From Trichosporon coremiiforme (Eukaryota; Basidiomycota; Tremellomycetes; Trichosporonales; Trichosporonaceae), in NCBI GenBank assembly GCA_039545355.1, contig BCJJ01000021.1:1-64000 (forward strand): a stretch of DNA of 64,000 nucleotides, read 5' to 3'. Positions 32,633 to 43,255 of this stretch are shown here, one piece after another. Made by a program: the position numbers and the translations under genes. Below the pieces are notes generated by a model that saw only the letters and a program-made list of their open reading frames with translations, made no database searches and was not told the origin of the DNA. Positions within the stretch are counted from its first letter, which is position 1. Each line of letters opens with the position of its first letter.

Positions 32633-32877
32633 ATGAAGTTCCTCGCCCTCGCTGCCTTCCTCGCCATCGGACTCATCGCCGCCATTCCCCAGGCAGAGCC
32701 CTGTGGCCCGTGAGTGCCCCTTCGGACCAAGCTAACCCAAATGGCTACCAGGCATACTGCGGACAGCACCCTTTGCGCTGCGATTCGGACTACGGCGGTC
32801 CAGGCGATCCAGGCGGCCCGGACAAGAGGGTCGCTCTGCGCGCACGTGCCGAGGTCGAAGACGCCGAGCAGGTATAG
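32633..32877 (+). CDS. small secreted peptide precursor
   Basis: ATG at 32633, 69 nt after a TATAAA. Exon 1 (32633-32709) encodes a clear signal peptide, MKFLALAAFLAIGLIAA, then IPQAEPCG. A 42-nt intron with a GTGAGT donor and GCTAAC branch leads to exon 2 at 32752. The natural-looking frame of exon 2 (YCGQHPLRCDSDYGGPGD, a Lys-Arg site, then an acidic tail, stop at 32875) is off by one from the splice phase. The phase-correct frame gives a different Ala/Thr-rich peptide ending at 32908. Either the intron borders differ from my model or the gene carries a one-base lesion. Candidate secreted Cys-containing peptide of unknown role. Confidence 0.5.
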
Positions 32878-33013
32878 ACAACGTGCAGTCGCTGCCTCAG
32901 TCTTGTAGTGACAGTATGAATTGTCGTCCCACCCTTTGTGAGATGCCTGCCTGTTGCGTTAGAGGTAACGGGTGTCAATCCTAGCAGTGCATCGTGAGGC
33001 TCTAGTGTCTATT

Positions 33014-34415
33014 CTACAACCGCGCCTCCTCCTGATCCCACCGTCCGCTCCCCAGCGTAGCGAGGTACCTTTTCATGGCCGCCCCCAACTCCTCCGGCTT
33101 CTCCTGCACAATCAAATGGCCCGCCTTGGCGACCTCGTGCCGACTCCGCCTCGGGCGGTGACACATCTCCCGTGCAGCTTTCTCGCCACCCATCCATCTT
33201 GTATCTTCGGCCATCACGAATCCGACTGGAATCTTCAATTGCTCCAACGCATCCCAGGCGCGTTGAGGAGCCGTGGGGGACGCGAAACAGGTCGCCTCGC
33301 ACCATCGTGGTGTAGCCAGTTGCATTCCGGAAGGGTGGGGAACGAGCGACGTGCGCAGCCACAAGTCAAAGGCACTGTCGTCCCAGTCCCTGCACAGCGG
33401 AGAGTTCCTCATTTCCGCCGCAGCATCGAGGTTGGGCCATGTGTCTTTCCGCTTCAGAGTCGTCAGGGCCATGAGTTGCCGGTGGTCCCACGCTTTCGGC
33501 GTGCACATCGGCTCGACGAGGAAAGCACCCGTGAACACCTCGGGCTCAGACAGGGCTGCGAGGACGACGTTGTTCCCCCCAATGGAATGGCCGACGCCGA
33601 CGACTGGCACGGATCCGGGTGACTCGTGCCAGTCCAGTTGCCAGGGTGCGGAGGTGTGATAGGCGGGTATGATGTGTTTGATCAGGTTGAGCAGGTTGCG
33701 CGCCCCGTCGTCCCAGGTCACGGCTGAGTTTAAGTGACCAGCGTTCAAAGACACAGAGACTCCGTGGTGCGCGTCGTCTACTAGCCAGATGTCGTTTACT
33801 TCGAAGGAGGAAGAGAGGGGCGCGCCGGTGCCGAACACACCCGGCTGGGCGGCGGTTAGGAGGTATTGGATGGTCGGAATCCAGTGCTTCTGTCAGTTCT
33901 CCACCTCGAGCGGGACTCACCTCCTTGTTCAGCCCGTTCGCATGCGCACAAACGAGCGCGACGCCGCCCTCAACCGGTTCCTTTCGCCTCCACCTTTCGA
34001 CACTCAGCCACTGACCCGCCCCTCTCTCTTTCTTCGCCTGTTCAATCTCATCCGGTTGCCACTGCCCCGCCTCCGCTTCAAGGTTCCCCGCGACGATCAC
34101 TCTCGCCTCGTCCGCGAACCGTTTTCGCCGGACTTCGACAGGCTCGACGGCGGTCGGTTCCGGCCCGAAGGGGGCTGAGGAGCGGGAAAACGAGCCGTAG
34201 GAGACACGGCTCTGTTTCGGGTAGGCTGCTGGTGCGGCGTGCATGGAGCGCTCCCAGCCGGCAGGCGGGTCGAAGGACGGGGGAAGAGGGGGTCGGTCGG
34301 GATGCGGAGGCGCTGTCGCTGGTGGAGGACGGCGGAGAGGGAGGAGGACGGTGGGCGGCCCTTGTGGGGAGGGGGCGACGGAGGGCTCGACGAGAGGCTG
34401 GAACGTGAGCACCAT
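33014..34415 (-). CDS. alpha/beta hydrolase with C-terminal peroxisomal signal
   Basis: Two exons (34415-33921 and 33889-33014, intron 31 nt) give 456 residues. A Pro-rich N-terminus leads into the hydrolase core, starting with VALVCAHANGLNKE (oxyanion region). The nucleophile elbow is VGHSIGG (Ser), an acid residue probably lies near the MAEDTRWMGG segment, and the catalytic His is in KAGHLIVQEKPEEL. The last three residues, ARL, fit the type 1 peroxisomal signal. The layout (HANG motif, long N-terminal arm, PTS1) resembles fungal Lpx1/AKT2-type peroxisomal hydrolases, which act on acyl esters. Substrate not known. It could work with peroxisomal beta-oxidation of lipids or aromatic acids. 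The intron has a consensus GTGAGT donor and CTGAC branch near the acceptor. Confidence 0.87.
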
Positions 34416-34823
34416 CTTGATTTGCCTGCGTTCGTAGTCTGCGGGGGTTGGGAGGGTGGACGATGACTGATGAAATGAGGTGGACGACGTGTTTATCTTG
34501 GCTGTTAGCCGAGTCCGGAAACGGGTATGGATATCGGCAAACGAAGATGCCGGCGGCCAACTCCGGCTTCCCACGTGTGCACCCTGACCCCGTTCCTCTC
34601 ATCGCGACTTTGTCATCGTTCCGCTATCGGACTGAAGTGCGACTGGACCGTCCCATCCCGATTATGTATATGCATGTCGCGTAATGGTACAACACATCTT
34701 CCTTAGATACCCATGCACTGTGCCCCCGGCTACTGCTCCGGCACTTGACCAGCCCTCGGAGCCCGGTTGTGCGGTCGCAGCAGCTCTGGCTCGCTGCGCT
34801 CGCCTCCGCCGCCGCTCGCTCAC
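34416..34823. other. promoter interval of the hydrolase gene
   Basis: 408 nt between the hydrolase start and the 3' end of the SPX-RING gene, both on the minus strand. No extra gene seen. No clear TATA element assigned. Confidence 0.45.
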
Positions 34824-36968
34824 TCACTGGATCACACACCGCGGATCGATCCCCGCATCCTCAAGGTTCTCCTTTGCGATCTCCTTGGCGTTCTCGGACT
34901 GTTTCTCGCGCACTTCGCGGGGGAACCAGTCCTTCATGAAGTTCATCAAGTGAGAATCCAAATTCGTCTTATCCGCAATCAGCACAGTCTCCTTCCTGCA
35001 GAGAGGGCAGTTGTTGCTCCCCCGCTGCTGCATCTTGACCAGGCACCGGACACAGAACAAGTGCCCGCAGGACAGGCGGATCGGCTTGAACGCAATGCTC
35101 ATGCAGATCAGGCACGCGTAGTCGTCCAGACTTGGCAGGATCGGGAGGAGGGTCTCGGTCAGTGAGGCGAGGAGGACGTGAGGCAGCGAGGTCGAGTAGA
35201 ACGTCCATCCGCTCCCTCGGGCGAGAGGCACGAGGCTGCCGGCAGACAAGGCCGTGCGCTTGTCGTGCTTCTTCAGGATTTTGCGCGCCGCCTCAATGTT
35301 GGCAGTCTGGAAGCGTTTCAGATCCAGCAGCAGCACGTTCAGGCGGAGGAACTCGTCCCACGCCTTGCGCGTCTTCTTGCCGCGGAGCGTTCTCCGGTCG
35401 CCCAGGCCGCGCTTGACCACCGCGTTGGCGAAGGAGGTCAAACGCTTCTGCGCCTCGTCGACGGAGCGCTCGCCACGGTCCCTCTCCGCGCTGCTCTCAA
35501 AGATTTCAGCCTCGACCCAGAGACTGAAGATCTGGCGCCATGCGTACAGGTCCTTCTGGCTCGGATGCGTGCTGTGGTACACATACGGCGTAGGGTCGGA
35601 CATGGAGTTGGGAGGCGTGGGGAGGTCAATGGCCTCGCCGCTTGGCTGGATTGACGCAGACACCAGCGCACAGAGTTGACGGACAGACGCGCTGAAGAGC
35701 TCCTGCTGTTCCTTGTGAAACTCGGTCAAGGACTGCAGCGCCGCAGTGAGCACCTCGAAGAAGCGCACGTCCGCCTCGAGGGGGATGATGTATTCGCTGC
35801 CTGGACTTTGGGCGATGCCCTTTATGTCCACCTCGGAGGCAACGGATCCCGGCCGGGACGGGATCTCCGTGATCGTCGCGCCCCCCATCGGGTTGAAAGC
35901 CTTGAAAGCCGTCGGCGTGCTCGGCAGCTCGGCATAGTCTTGGGGCGGGGACGGCATTTCACGGATGCTGCCGAGTGACGGCGCACCGAGCTCGCTCAGC
36001 CCCGCTTTCGGCGGGGCGGGATAGTGCCTCGCTGCCATTGTCGGCGTCGCGTCTTCGTCGTGCGCCTCCCCTAATGACAATTCGCGCATTCCCTTCTCGG
36101 GACCCGCGGCCATCGCCCAAATCGGGGACGGGACGGAGCGGATTTTCCTCAGTTGTGGACTCGGGGGGATTACGGGCGAGGTTTCGACGTCGTCGCTCTC
36201 GTCCTCTGTGTCCGTTGCCAGTTCGCTGAGCGTGGTTGCAGGCGACTCGAGCAGGATATCGTCAGACTCGGACTCGAGTTCCGACACGCGCAGCCGAATC
36301 TGGGGGATGGGCCGGTCGTCGCCTGCCGTTAGCATGCATGGGTTAAGTGCCGCAGGTGTGAGGTGGGGGGATGGTGTGTAGGGCCTGGACCCTCGTCACG
36401 GACGGACAGGGAGAGAGTGACGCTCCGATGTTGAGTGGCAAAACTCACCGTCCAGGATGTATTCCGCCTTGACTCCCCTCCGTACGCGGGGTCGGTGCTC
36501 GACGCTGGAGGTCGCGGAGGGCGTGCGCTGCATCATAAGGTCGGAGACGGAGATGGGTGCTGGGCTCGATGCACTGCCGGGTGGTCTCGCTGGACTATCC
36601 TCTCGCCCCCTCAGTCGGACGCGATACCGATGCTCATTCTCGAGCTCCTCCACCCTCAACTCGGGCTGGTCGTGCCCACTCGCCCCCAGTACTCCAGGAT
36701 CTTCAAACTCGAACTCGAACTCGGGCTCCTTCTCGCCGTCGGATCGCGACAAAGGTTCGGGCGTGTTTCCCTCGCTGTTGCTGGGCGAGCGAGCGTCCGT
36801 CACGAGGAGTCGGTTCAGCACCTCGTGGGATAAGCCCATGCCCTCGAGCTCCAAGACGACATTCTTGATGAGCTTTTTCAGCTTGCGGTACTCGATGGCG
36901 CTGTGCTTCCAGTCATCGGGGAAGGAGGAGGACTCGAGGATGCTCTGGAATTCCTTGCCGTATTTCAT
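34824..36968 (-). CDS. SPX-RING E3 ubiquitin ligase
   Basis: Two exons (36968-36449 and 36322-34824) give 672 residues. It opens with MKYGKEFQSILESS and YRKLKKLIKNVV, the first helices of an SPX domain, the sensor of inositol pyrophosphates in phosphate signalling. The rest of the domain comes only after about 290 disordered, acidic residues: FFEVLTAALQSLTEFHKEQQ, and then FLRLNVLLLDLKRFQTANIE with KILKKHDKR, the Lys cluster that binds the ligand. The C-terminus has a C3HC4 RING: CLICMSIAF, SCGHLFCVRC, NNCPLCRK. Fungi have one or two SPX-RING proteins, and plant NLA/BAH1 has the same order and ubiquitinates phosphate transporters. This one likely links phosphate status to protein turnover. 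The split SPX domain is typical of this family but the insert is long. Confidence 0.92.
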
Positions 36969-39823
36969 CGTGCCATCCCGTCAGCGTTGGCAGGCGGTTG
37001 CGGGGGCGAGAGTGGAGGTGGTGTGGGGGTGCGGGGCGGCGGGGCGGCGGGGTTGGCGCCGGGGGTGTCTCGGCGGTGAATAGGTGCTAGTTTGGATGCT
37101 TCGGCGGGGGGTGATATGGGTGATCCGAAAAATGATAACTGGCTGGGGTATGAGCAAAGAGGGATGGATGGGGGACGAAGAGCAGAGCGAAAACAAATCG
37201 CCGAGACCGCACGGAAAGACGGTCGTATGGTGGGAAGCACCCACGTGCGTGATCTTATCGTCGCCGCCCCACTGCAACTGCATTACTCCGAATCATCCCT
37301 CCGCTGGTCACCGAGACTTCTTGCATACGGTAGGCTTGCTCCACTTGCTCCGCAGTAAAACTCCTGCACAACGACGCTTCTGCATGCAAGGGCCGTGAGA
37401 TCTGCTACAACTGCGAGAGCAGTGCTCCGAGGTACACGGCTGCGGATTAGAAAGCCGCAGTACAAGACAATCCCCACAGCGTACTAGACTCATCATCAAT
37501 TAACGAACCGTGCCTGTGTGTGGCAACTCATCCCCGTCTACATCCCCTGCCGTCCGATTGGACTGCATTTCGATCCGACAGACGTGCGTCGTCCCTCGTT
37601 GCTATAATAAGACTGCATGCCGTTGACTCCTAGCACTCTGCCAAGCACAGCAACGAGCTTATCTACACCTGCTGTGTCTCGTGAAGCTCTGAATGCACGA
37701 TCCTCGTGGTCTCGTGATGCCTGAACAGATGTTCTTGCGCCAGGTCCGAGTCCGAGTGGAGTTGATAGTTTTTGGGCTTCCCGAGCAATGCTGCGTCCAT
37801 CGAAAAGATAAGGCACGAGTTAAGGCAGCAAAGCGTCACCTTGCTCTTTGTTCTGCCATCCATCATTGCCAGAGGATATCTGGTCGTGGCAGACGAACTC
37901 CACGTTACATAGTCCGAACCCGGTGCAGCCCGAAATCGCCGTCTCGCAGTCTCCTTTTCGGTATTCCTCCCGCGCATCTTGGATCCTGTCTCTGCTGGGA
38001 CCCGCTTGACCCTCAACGGCGCGGAGAGCAGCCTTCTCATTGAGGTATCCATCCATCGGGGTCGGGGGTAGCCTTCGGCCATGACATGGGTCGGCGTCAA
38101 GGAGGCGCCATTTCGCTTCCAGGTACGCTGTGTTCCGCGCTCCCTTCTCCTGCGAGTTGAAGGATATGGGGGGATCGGCTCGGGTGGGATGGGAAGGAGT
38201 GTGAGAGGGAGCACGCGAGGGGTCAGCGTGTCCGCAGACAGTGCACGGCTGAGGCAGCAAATGAGTTTCCTCCGCAACGGGGGTCTGGTCGTACTCCTTC
38301 CTGTCGCTCCTGACACTCCCCCCTTCGTAAAGGTAGGGCTCGACGTCTCCGTTGCGTCTCTCCTACCTCTCCTCGCGGACAACCACCTCGTCGCCCTCCT
38401 TAAGGTTTACACAGCCCGCGAGTCTGGCGCGCCCGTGAGTGCGATGCCGACGCAAGCTCGGCGGTGCCTCTAGGCAGCCTGTAGGAAGTCTGTAGGAAGC
38501 CTCCAGGAATAGAGCCAAACAGAGTTTAGCACGCCCAGGCATGGCGGGCAGCGGGCACGCGAGGCCGGCGCATTCAATGTATTTGATTGTGTGAGCTTAT
38601 TGGGACTGGTTACGGAAGAGTCTGACAACATGCTATGCTCACGCATTGTGGCATGGAGGCCGGCGTGTCGATCATTGGAGGATCGCCACGTCCATTATCA
38701 GTGGAATGCGGTGCGTGCGATGCGGTTCGAGCTTGATTAAAGCCAGCTCTGACAAGACCCGCAGCGCGGAGCAAAGTCAAGATCATGAAATGGGCGGCGG
38801 AAAGGTAACCGCAAGTGGACGATGGGTAGGCGAAACAGGCGTCGGGCGTCAGGCGTCAGGCGTCAGGCGTCAGGCGTCAGGCGTCAGGCGTCAGGCGTCA
38901 GGCGTCAGGCGTCAGGCGTCAGGCGTCAGGCGTCAGGCGTCAGGCGTCAGGCGTCAGGTGGAAGGGAACAGAGAGCTGTGTGAGGGCCGTAGATTGGAAA
39001 GACGTCGGGTCTGAGCGAAATGCAGTGCAGATGAGATGATGACGTCCGGACCAGTTAGGCGGACGCCACTGTCAAATGCAACTGCCCACATTGGCAGGTG
39101 AAGGTGGAGGGAGGAACGAGCAATGTTGAAGACAGCGGCTGCGGTCAGTAGATTGCTGCTTTCCCACGGTCGCCTGCAGTCAGCACCAGCACCGCTCACA
39201 TCCAATACATCTAGCGCCGCCAGAAGGTCCAGCACAGCTGAAAGATGAAGCGCCCAAGCAGGTAAGCAAATAAGCTGTGTTGCCATCCATCCATACCAAT
39301 CCAAGCTTCAAGAGCCGAAGGGGTTCGGCGGATTCCCGCGGCTTTGTCGCTGGGAACGAGATAAGACGGCAGAGACAGACTGACGACGCTGAGAGGTGAA
39401 AGGTATCCACGTATCCAGATGGCCCCGCACCTCCACTCCAGGTCAGTGCAGTCAGTGCATCCGCCGCCCAGACCCGTGTTTTACGCTTGTGCGGACTAGC
39501 TGTTGGAGGTCGCCCTCGCCAGATCGAACATCTCCCACGGTGACCCACCCGGTATCCCGGCCCGGAGACTCGGCCAACCCCGTGCCAAGCGGAAGCGGGA
39601 GTTTACCACCCCGTTGCCAGTTGCCGCACGTAACCGCCCCATACCGGGCCATACCGCCGGTACTTGCCCGGCAGTTGCAGGTGGAGGTTTCTGTGCGCGG
39701 TGGGCTGTGGGCTGTCAAGACCCAGAGTCGGAGTCGGATGACCAACGAGAGCCGCCCTTATTAACATCATTCACAAGGCTGAACACTTCACATTCTCTCC
39801 CTCTATACACAACCCACACGACA
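36969..39823. other. gene-poor interval with minisatellite
   Basis: About 2.85 kb. Two overlapping open frames (38081-38473 plus, 37663-38382 minus) have no recognisable domain. The plus frame has one protein-like piece (VSVASLLPLLADNHLVALLK), possibly a relic. The 7-bp minisatellite at 38839 lies here. The last few hundred bases form the promoter of the dehydratase gene; no clear TATA box was assigned. Confidence 0.4.
38839..38957 (+). repeat. 7-bp minisatellite GCGTCAG, 17 copies
   Basis: Seventeen tandem 7-base units. The first is GCGTCGG and the remaining sixteen are exact GCGTCAG. Perfect identity suggests recent expansion. It is not in a supported gene. Confidence 0.97.
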
Positions 39824-41816
39824 ATGGCCTGCGAAGGATGCAACTGCGGCCGCGCAGAGGCCGAGGCCGCTGCTAGGGCTGCCGGCGACAACTCCGACGA
39901 GGGCGTCGCCCAGGACACGTACACCCGCGAACTCCGGTCCTTTACCGCCCCCGCCGAGGGCGTCTTCCCTGCTTCCACGAGCTCCGGACTCGCTGTCCCG
40001 TTGCGCTCCAAGCTGTGGTTCGACGACAAGAATGACCCAGGTGAGCTACTGATGATGCCTGTCCGAGCTAATGTCAGGGATGACCTCGATCTATCTCGAG
40101 CGCTACCTGAACGGGGGCACGACACTGGCCGAGCTGAACGGAAAGGAGCGCCCCATCATCGGCATTGCGCAGACTGGCTCCGACCTTTCGCCGTGTAACC
40201 GGCACCACCTCGAGCTGGCCAAGCGCGTGCGTGACGGCATCATCGCGGCGGGCGGAACGCCGATGGAGTTCCCGTGCCATCCGATCCAGGAGACGGGCAA
40301 GCGCCCGACGGCCTCGCTCGACCGTAACCTGAGCTACCTCTCCCTCCTCGAGGTGCTGTATGGGTACCCGCTCGACGGCGTGGTTCTTCTCACGGGATGC
40401 GACAAGACGACGCCGGCGATGCTCATGGCCGCTGCGAGCATGAACATCCCCGCACTCTGTCTCAACGTCGGCCCGATGCTCAACGGCTACAGCAACGACG
40501 GGAAGAAGCTGATGGGCTCTGGCGCCGTGGCGTGGGACTCTCGTGCCCAGTTTGTCACTGGCCAGATTACGGCCGAGCAGTTCATCCACAACATGGCCCT
40601 GTCTGCGCCCAGTGTCGGACACTGCAACACGATGGGAACAGCTTCCACCATGAACGCCATGGCCGAGGCGCTCGGCATGGCTCTCCCTGGCTCCGCGGCC
40701 ATTCCCGCCGCGTACCGCGAGCGCGGGGCCAGTGCATACCAGACCGGCCGGCGGATCGTGGACATGGTGCGCGCGGACCTGAAGCCGTCGGACATTATGA
40801 CAAAGGACGCGTTCGAGAATGCGATCGCGCTGAACACGGCCATTGGAGGGAGCACGAACGCGCCGATCCACCTGGGTGCGATTGCGAAGCATATCGGCGT
40901 CGATCTGTCTACGGCCGACTGGGAGCGCGTCGGATACGAGCTCCCTGTCATTGTCAACGTCAAGCCGGCCGGACAGTGGCTCTGCGAGGAGTACTACCGT
41001 GCCGGCGGGCTGCCGTCTGTGGTCGCCGAGCTCTTGGAGCACGGCAAGCTCCCGCACCCCAACGCACTCACGTGTACCGGCAAGAGTATCTCCGAGAACT
41101 GCAAGGGCGAGTTCTCGCTCGACCGCCGCGTCATCCTCCCCTTCGACAAGCCGATGAAGGCGGCCGGCGGGTTCCTCAACCTCTCCGGAAACCTCTTCGA
41201 CAGCGCGATCATGAAGACGTCGGTGATCTCTGACTCCTTCAAGAAACAGTGGCTCGAGAATCCCGAAGACCCGAATGCGTTTGAGGGCCCCGTCGCCGTC
41301 TTCGATGGCCCCGAGGACTACCACAAGCGCATCGACAAGAACCCCGATATTGGCAAGGGCCACATTCTGATCATGCGCGGCGCAGGCCCGCAGGGATATC
41401 CCGGCGCCGCCGAGGTCGTGAACATGCTCCCGCCTGCCGAGTTGATCAAGCAAGGCCTCGAGCTGCCTTGTATCGGTGACGGACGACAGAGCGGGACGTG
41501 CGGCACGCCCGCCATTCTCAACGCCAGTCCGGAGGCCGCATCAGGCGGCATGCTCGGCTACCTGAAGGACGGGGACATCATCCGCGTCGACCTGAACAAG
41601 CGCACCGCCAACGTGAAGCTGTCGCCTGAGGAGCTTGAGCAGAGGAAGAAGGAGATGGGAAGCTACAGGGAGAAGATGATGCCCAAGTCCCACACGCCGT
41701 GGCAGGAGATCTTCCGTAATGAGACCGGAGAACTCAGTGAAGGTATGGTGCTCAACCGCGCTGTCAAGTATCAGAGGATCGCGCAGACGAATCCGGTCGG
41801 AAGGCAGAACCACTAG
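39824..41816 (+). CDS. IlvD/Edd-family dehydratase (probable sugar-acid dehydratase)
   Basis: Two exons (39824-40040, 40078-41816) give 651 residues. The family core is clear: [53 protein letters not shown] (the three Cys that hold the iron-sulfur cluster), [19 protein letters not shown] and [16 protein letters not shown]. These enzymes remove water from dihydroxy acids with a [2Fe-2S] or [4Fe-4S] cluster and Mg2+. The [13 protein letters not shown] and [10 protein letters not shown] phrasing is closer to aldonate dehydratases (arabonate, xylonate, gluconate types) than to mitochondrial Ilv3, so sugar-acid catabolism is my inference. The N-terminus is odd: [10 protein letters not shown] carries three Cys in eight residues and does not look like a mitochondrial signal. 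Confidence 0.9.
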
Positions 41817-42462
41817 TCAAGTGGCGCGAGCTGCACGCAAGAGTGTATATAGAACAGTCGAGACAGGTGTAGCAGAGTCATAGGGCATGCAGAATCTCAT
41901 CACAGCACCGACAACCTAGGGCCTTGTACCCCACTCGGGACCCGAGCCGTGACTCCGGCTCAGCTCGCTCACACCAGATACGCAGATACGTAGCCCCTAG
42001 ACTCCTCTTATCCCGGGTCCGGCCATCTGTAGTTGATCCGCATCATTCAGTCATGCATTCTCCGTGATCCGGAAAAGGATAAGATAAAACTGACAACTCT
42101 CCGAGACATCCTCACCAGATACACACCTCTCCTTCGACGGCCGTGCCTGAGTCGCAGTCTCCAACACCAATTGATGCTGATCCAACGGGAATCCAAAGTC
42201 CGCGTGCTCATCAAGGCGGTGCAGCTCCGACATCCGCTGTCGCCGCTCCTGGCCCTCCTGACCCTCCTATCACGTCCCAGCATAACAAACATGACGTTTT
42301 GCCCCCCATGAAGGAGCGTGTCACGTTCCCTTGTCAGACAGCACATGCCCTGCGCTAATGTGGCACCCCCTTATGCCCCCTGTTCTGCATCTGGAGCACG
42401 CTCCGCCCAGCTTCGGCATTGGGGGTGCCTGAGACAAGCAGTCCGACGCCGCGTCTTGTGTC
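41817..42462. other. intergenic
   Basis: 3' flank of the dehydratase gene. A Pro-rich open stretch at 42143-42358 has no ATG start and no domain. Confidence 0.4.
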
Positions 42463-42921
42463 GTGAACACGCACCACTGGCGCGCACATGCCGACCGAAT
42501 GCGGTGCAATGCTGATCGCCGCTACAGTCCTCCGCCCCGCTATCTTCGCGTCTCCACTGACACAAGCCAGCCGAGCTCGGGAAAAGGGTACGACGCGCCG
42601 CCCGCCACCTCGCCATACTGCGCAGAGCCAAGCGACGCTGGGCCAAGCACTTGCACCGGGCTCGGCCTCGCCGTGCCCTCTGCGCCGAGCACATACAGAC
42701 CGGCCGGCGCCGTCCTCTCCCCAGCGAGCAATCCGCAGATCACGTGGCGAACACCCAATGCGCAGGGCGAAAGCACTGAGTGCTGCACGAACTGCAGATA
42801 CGCGGCGGAGAAGGCGGAACTCCTCCGGCTCGACAAGTGGGGACAGGGCGACAGATACCGGAGGGAGAAGCGGATGATTGTCGACGGCGAGTTTCACCTG
42901 CACCGGACGCGCAGTTTGTAG
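42463..42921 (+). CDS. uncharacterised Pro/Ser-rich frame with basic C-terminus
   Basis: A 152-codon frame. The first half is rich in Pro, Ser and Ala. The end (ECCTNCRYAAEKAELLRLDK, then RYRREKRMIVDGEFHLHR) looks like a real charged helical tail with a CxxC pair. The start is uncertain, and an upstream exon is possible since Pro-rich open frame exists from 42143. It could be a small nuclear or regulatory protein or a relic. No family recognised. Confidence 0.35.
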   Translation: MNTHHWRAHADRMRCNADRRYSPPPRYLRVSTDTSQPSSGKGYDAPPATSPYCAEPSDAGPSTCTGLGLAVPSAPSTYRPAGAVLSPASNPQITWRTPNAQGESTECCTNCRYAAEKAELLRLDKWGQGDRYRREKRMIVDGEFHLHRTRSL

Positions 42922-43152
42922 CACTCCTTCTGTATTCCTATATCAGCAGTTCCATGTACGAATAGCACAAGCACGCGCGGCACGACGCACATTCCTGACC
43001 ATACACAGGTAAGCATGCACGGATGAAAGTTCCCGATCAGCATACATAAGCATTCGACTACTACAAACACATACACAGGCAACCACCGCCCGATTCAGGC
43101 ACGAAATTCCGTCGCATGATTTGTGCTCCCGCTATTGCTTGCTGTCAGCTCT

Positions 43153-43255
43153 GGTGACGTGTCCGAGTGGTTAAGGAGTCAGATTTGAATTGCAACAGCA
43201 TCATTCAAAATACCTGATGGTTATCGCCGCGTAGGTTCAAATCCTGCCGTCATCG
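43153..43255 (+). tRNA. tRNA-Ser(UGA) with intron
   Basis: Acceptor GGTGACG pairs with CGTCATC (one G-T), discriminator G as in serine tRNAs. The D-arm phrase TCCGAGTGGTTAAGGAG is typical of Ser/Leu class II tRNAs. The anticodon loop TTTGAA gives anticodon TGA. An insert of about 22 nt (TTGCAACAGCATCATTCAAA and neighbours) sits after position 37. A long variable arm and a T arm (GTAGG-TTCAAAT-CCTGC) follow, then a T-rich stretch. The anticodon stem has one mismatch next to the intron. Confidence 0.85.

Noticed and set aside
38839..38957. CRISPR-like array
   Set aside because: Units are 7 bp, directly adjacent and without spacers; this is a minisatellite in a eukaryote.
38646..39014. plus-strand frame with repeated ASGVRRQ
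   Set aside because: Translation of the 7-bp minisatellite, not a gene.
40074..41453. 459-residue minus-strand frame opposite the dehydratase
   Set aside because: Antisense shadow of the IlvD/Edd gene; no domain and biased composition.
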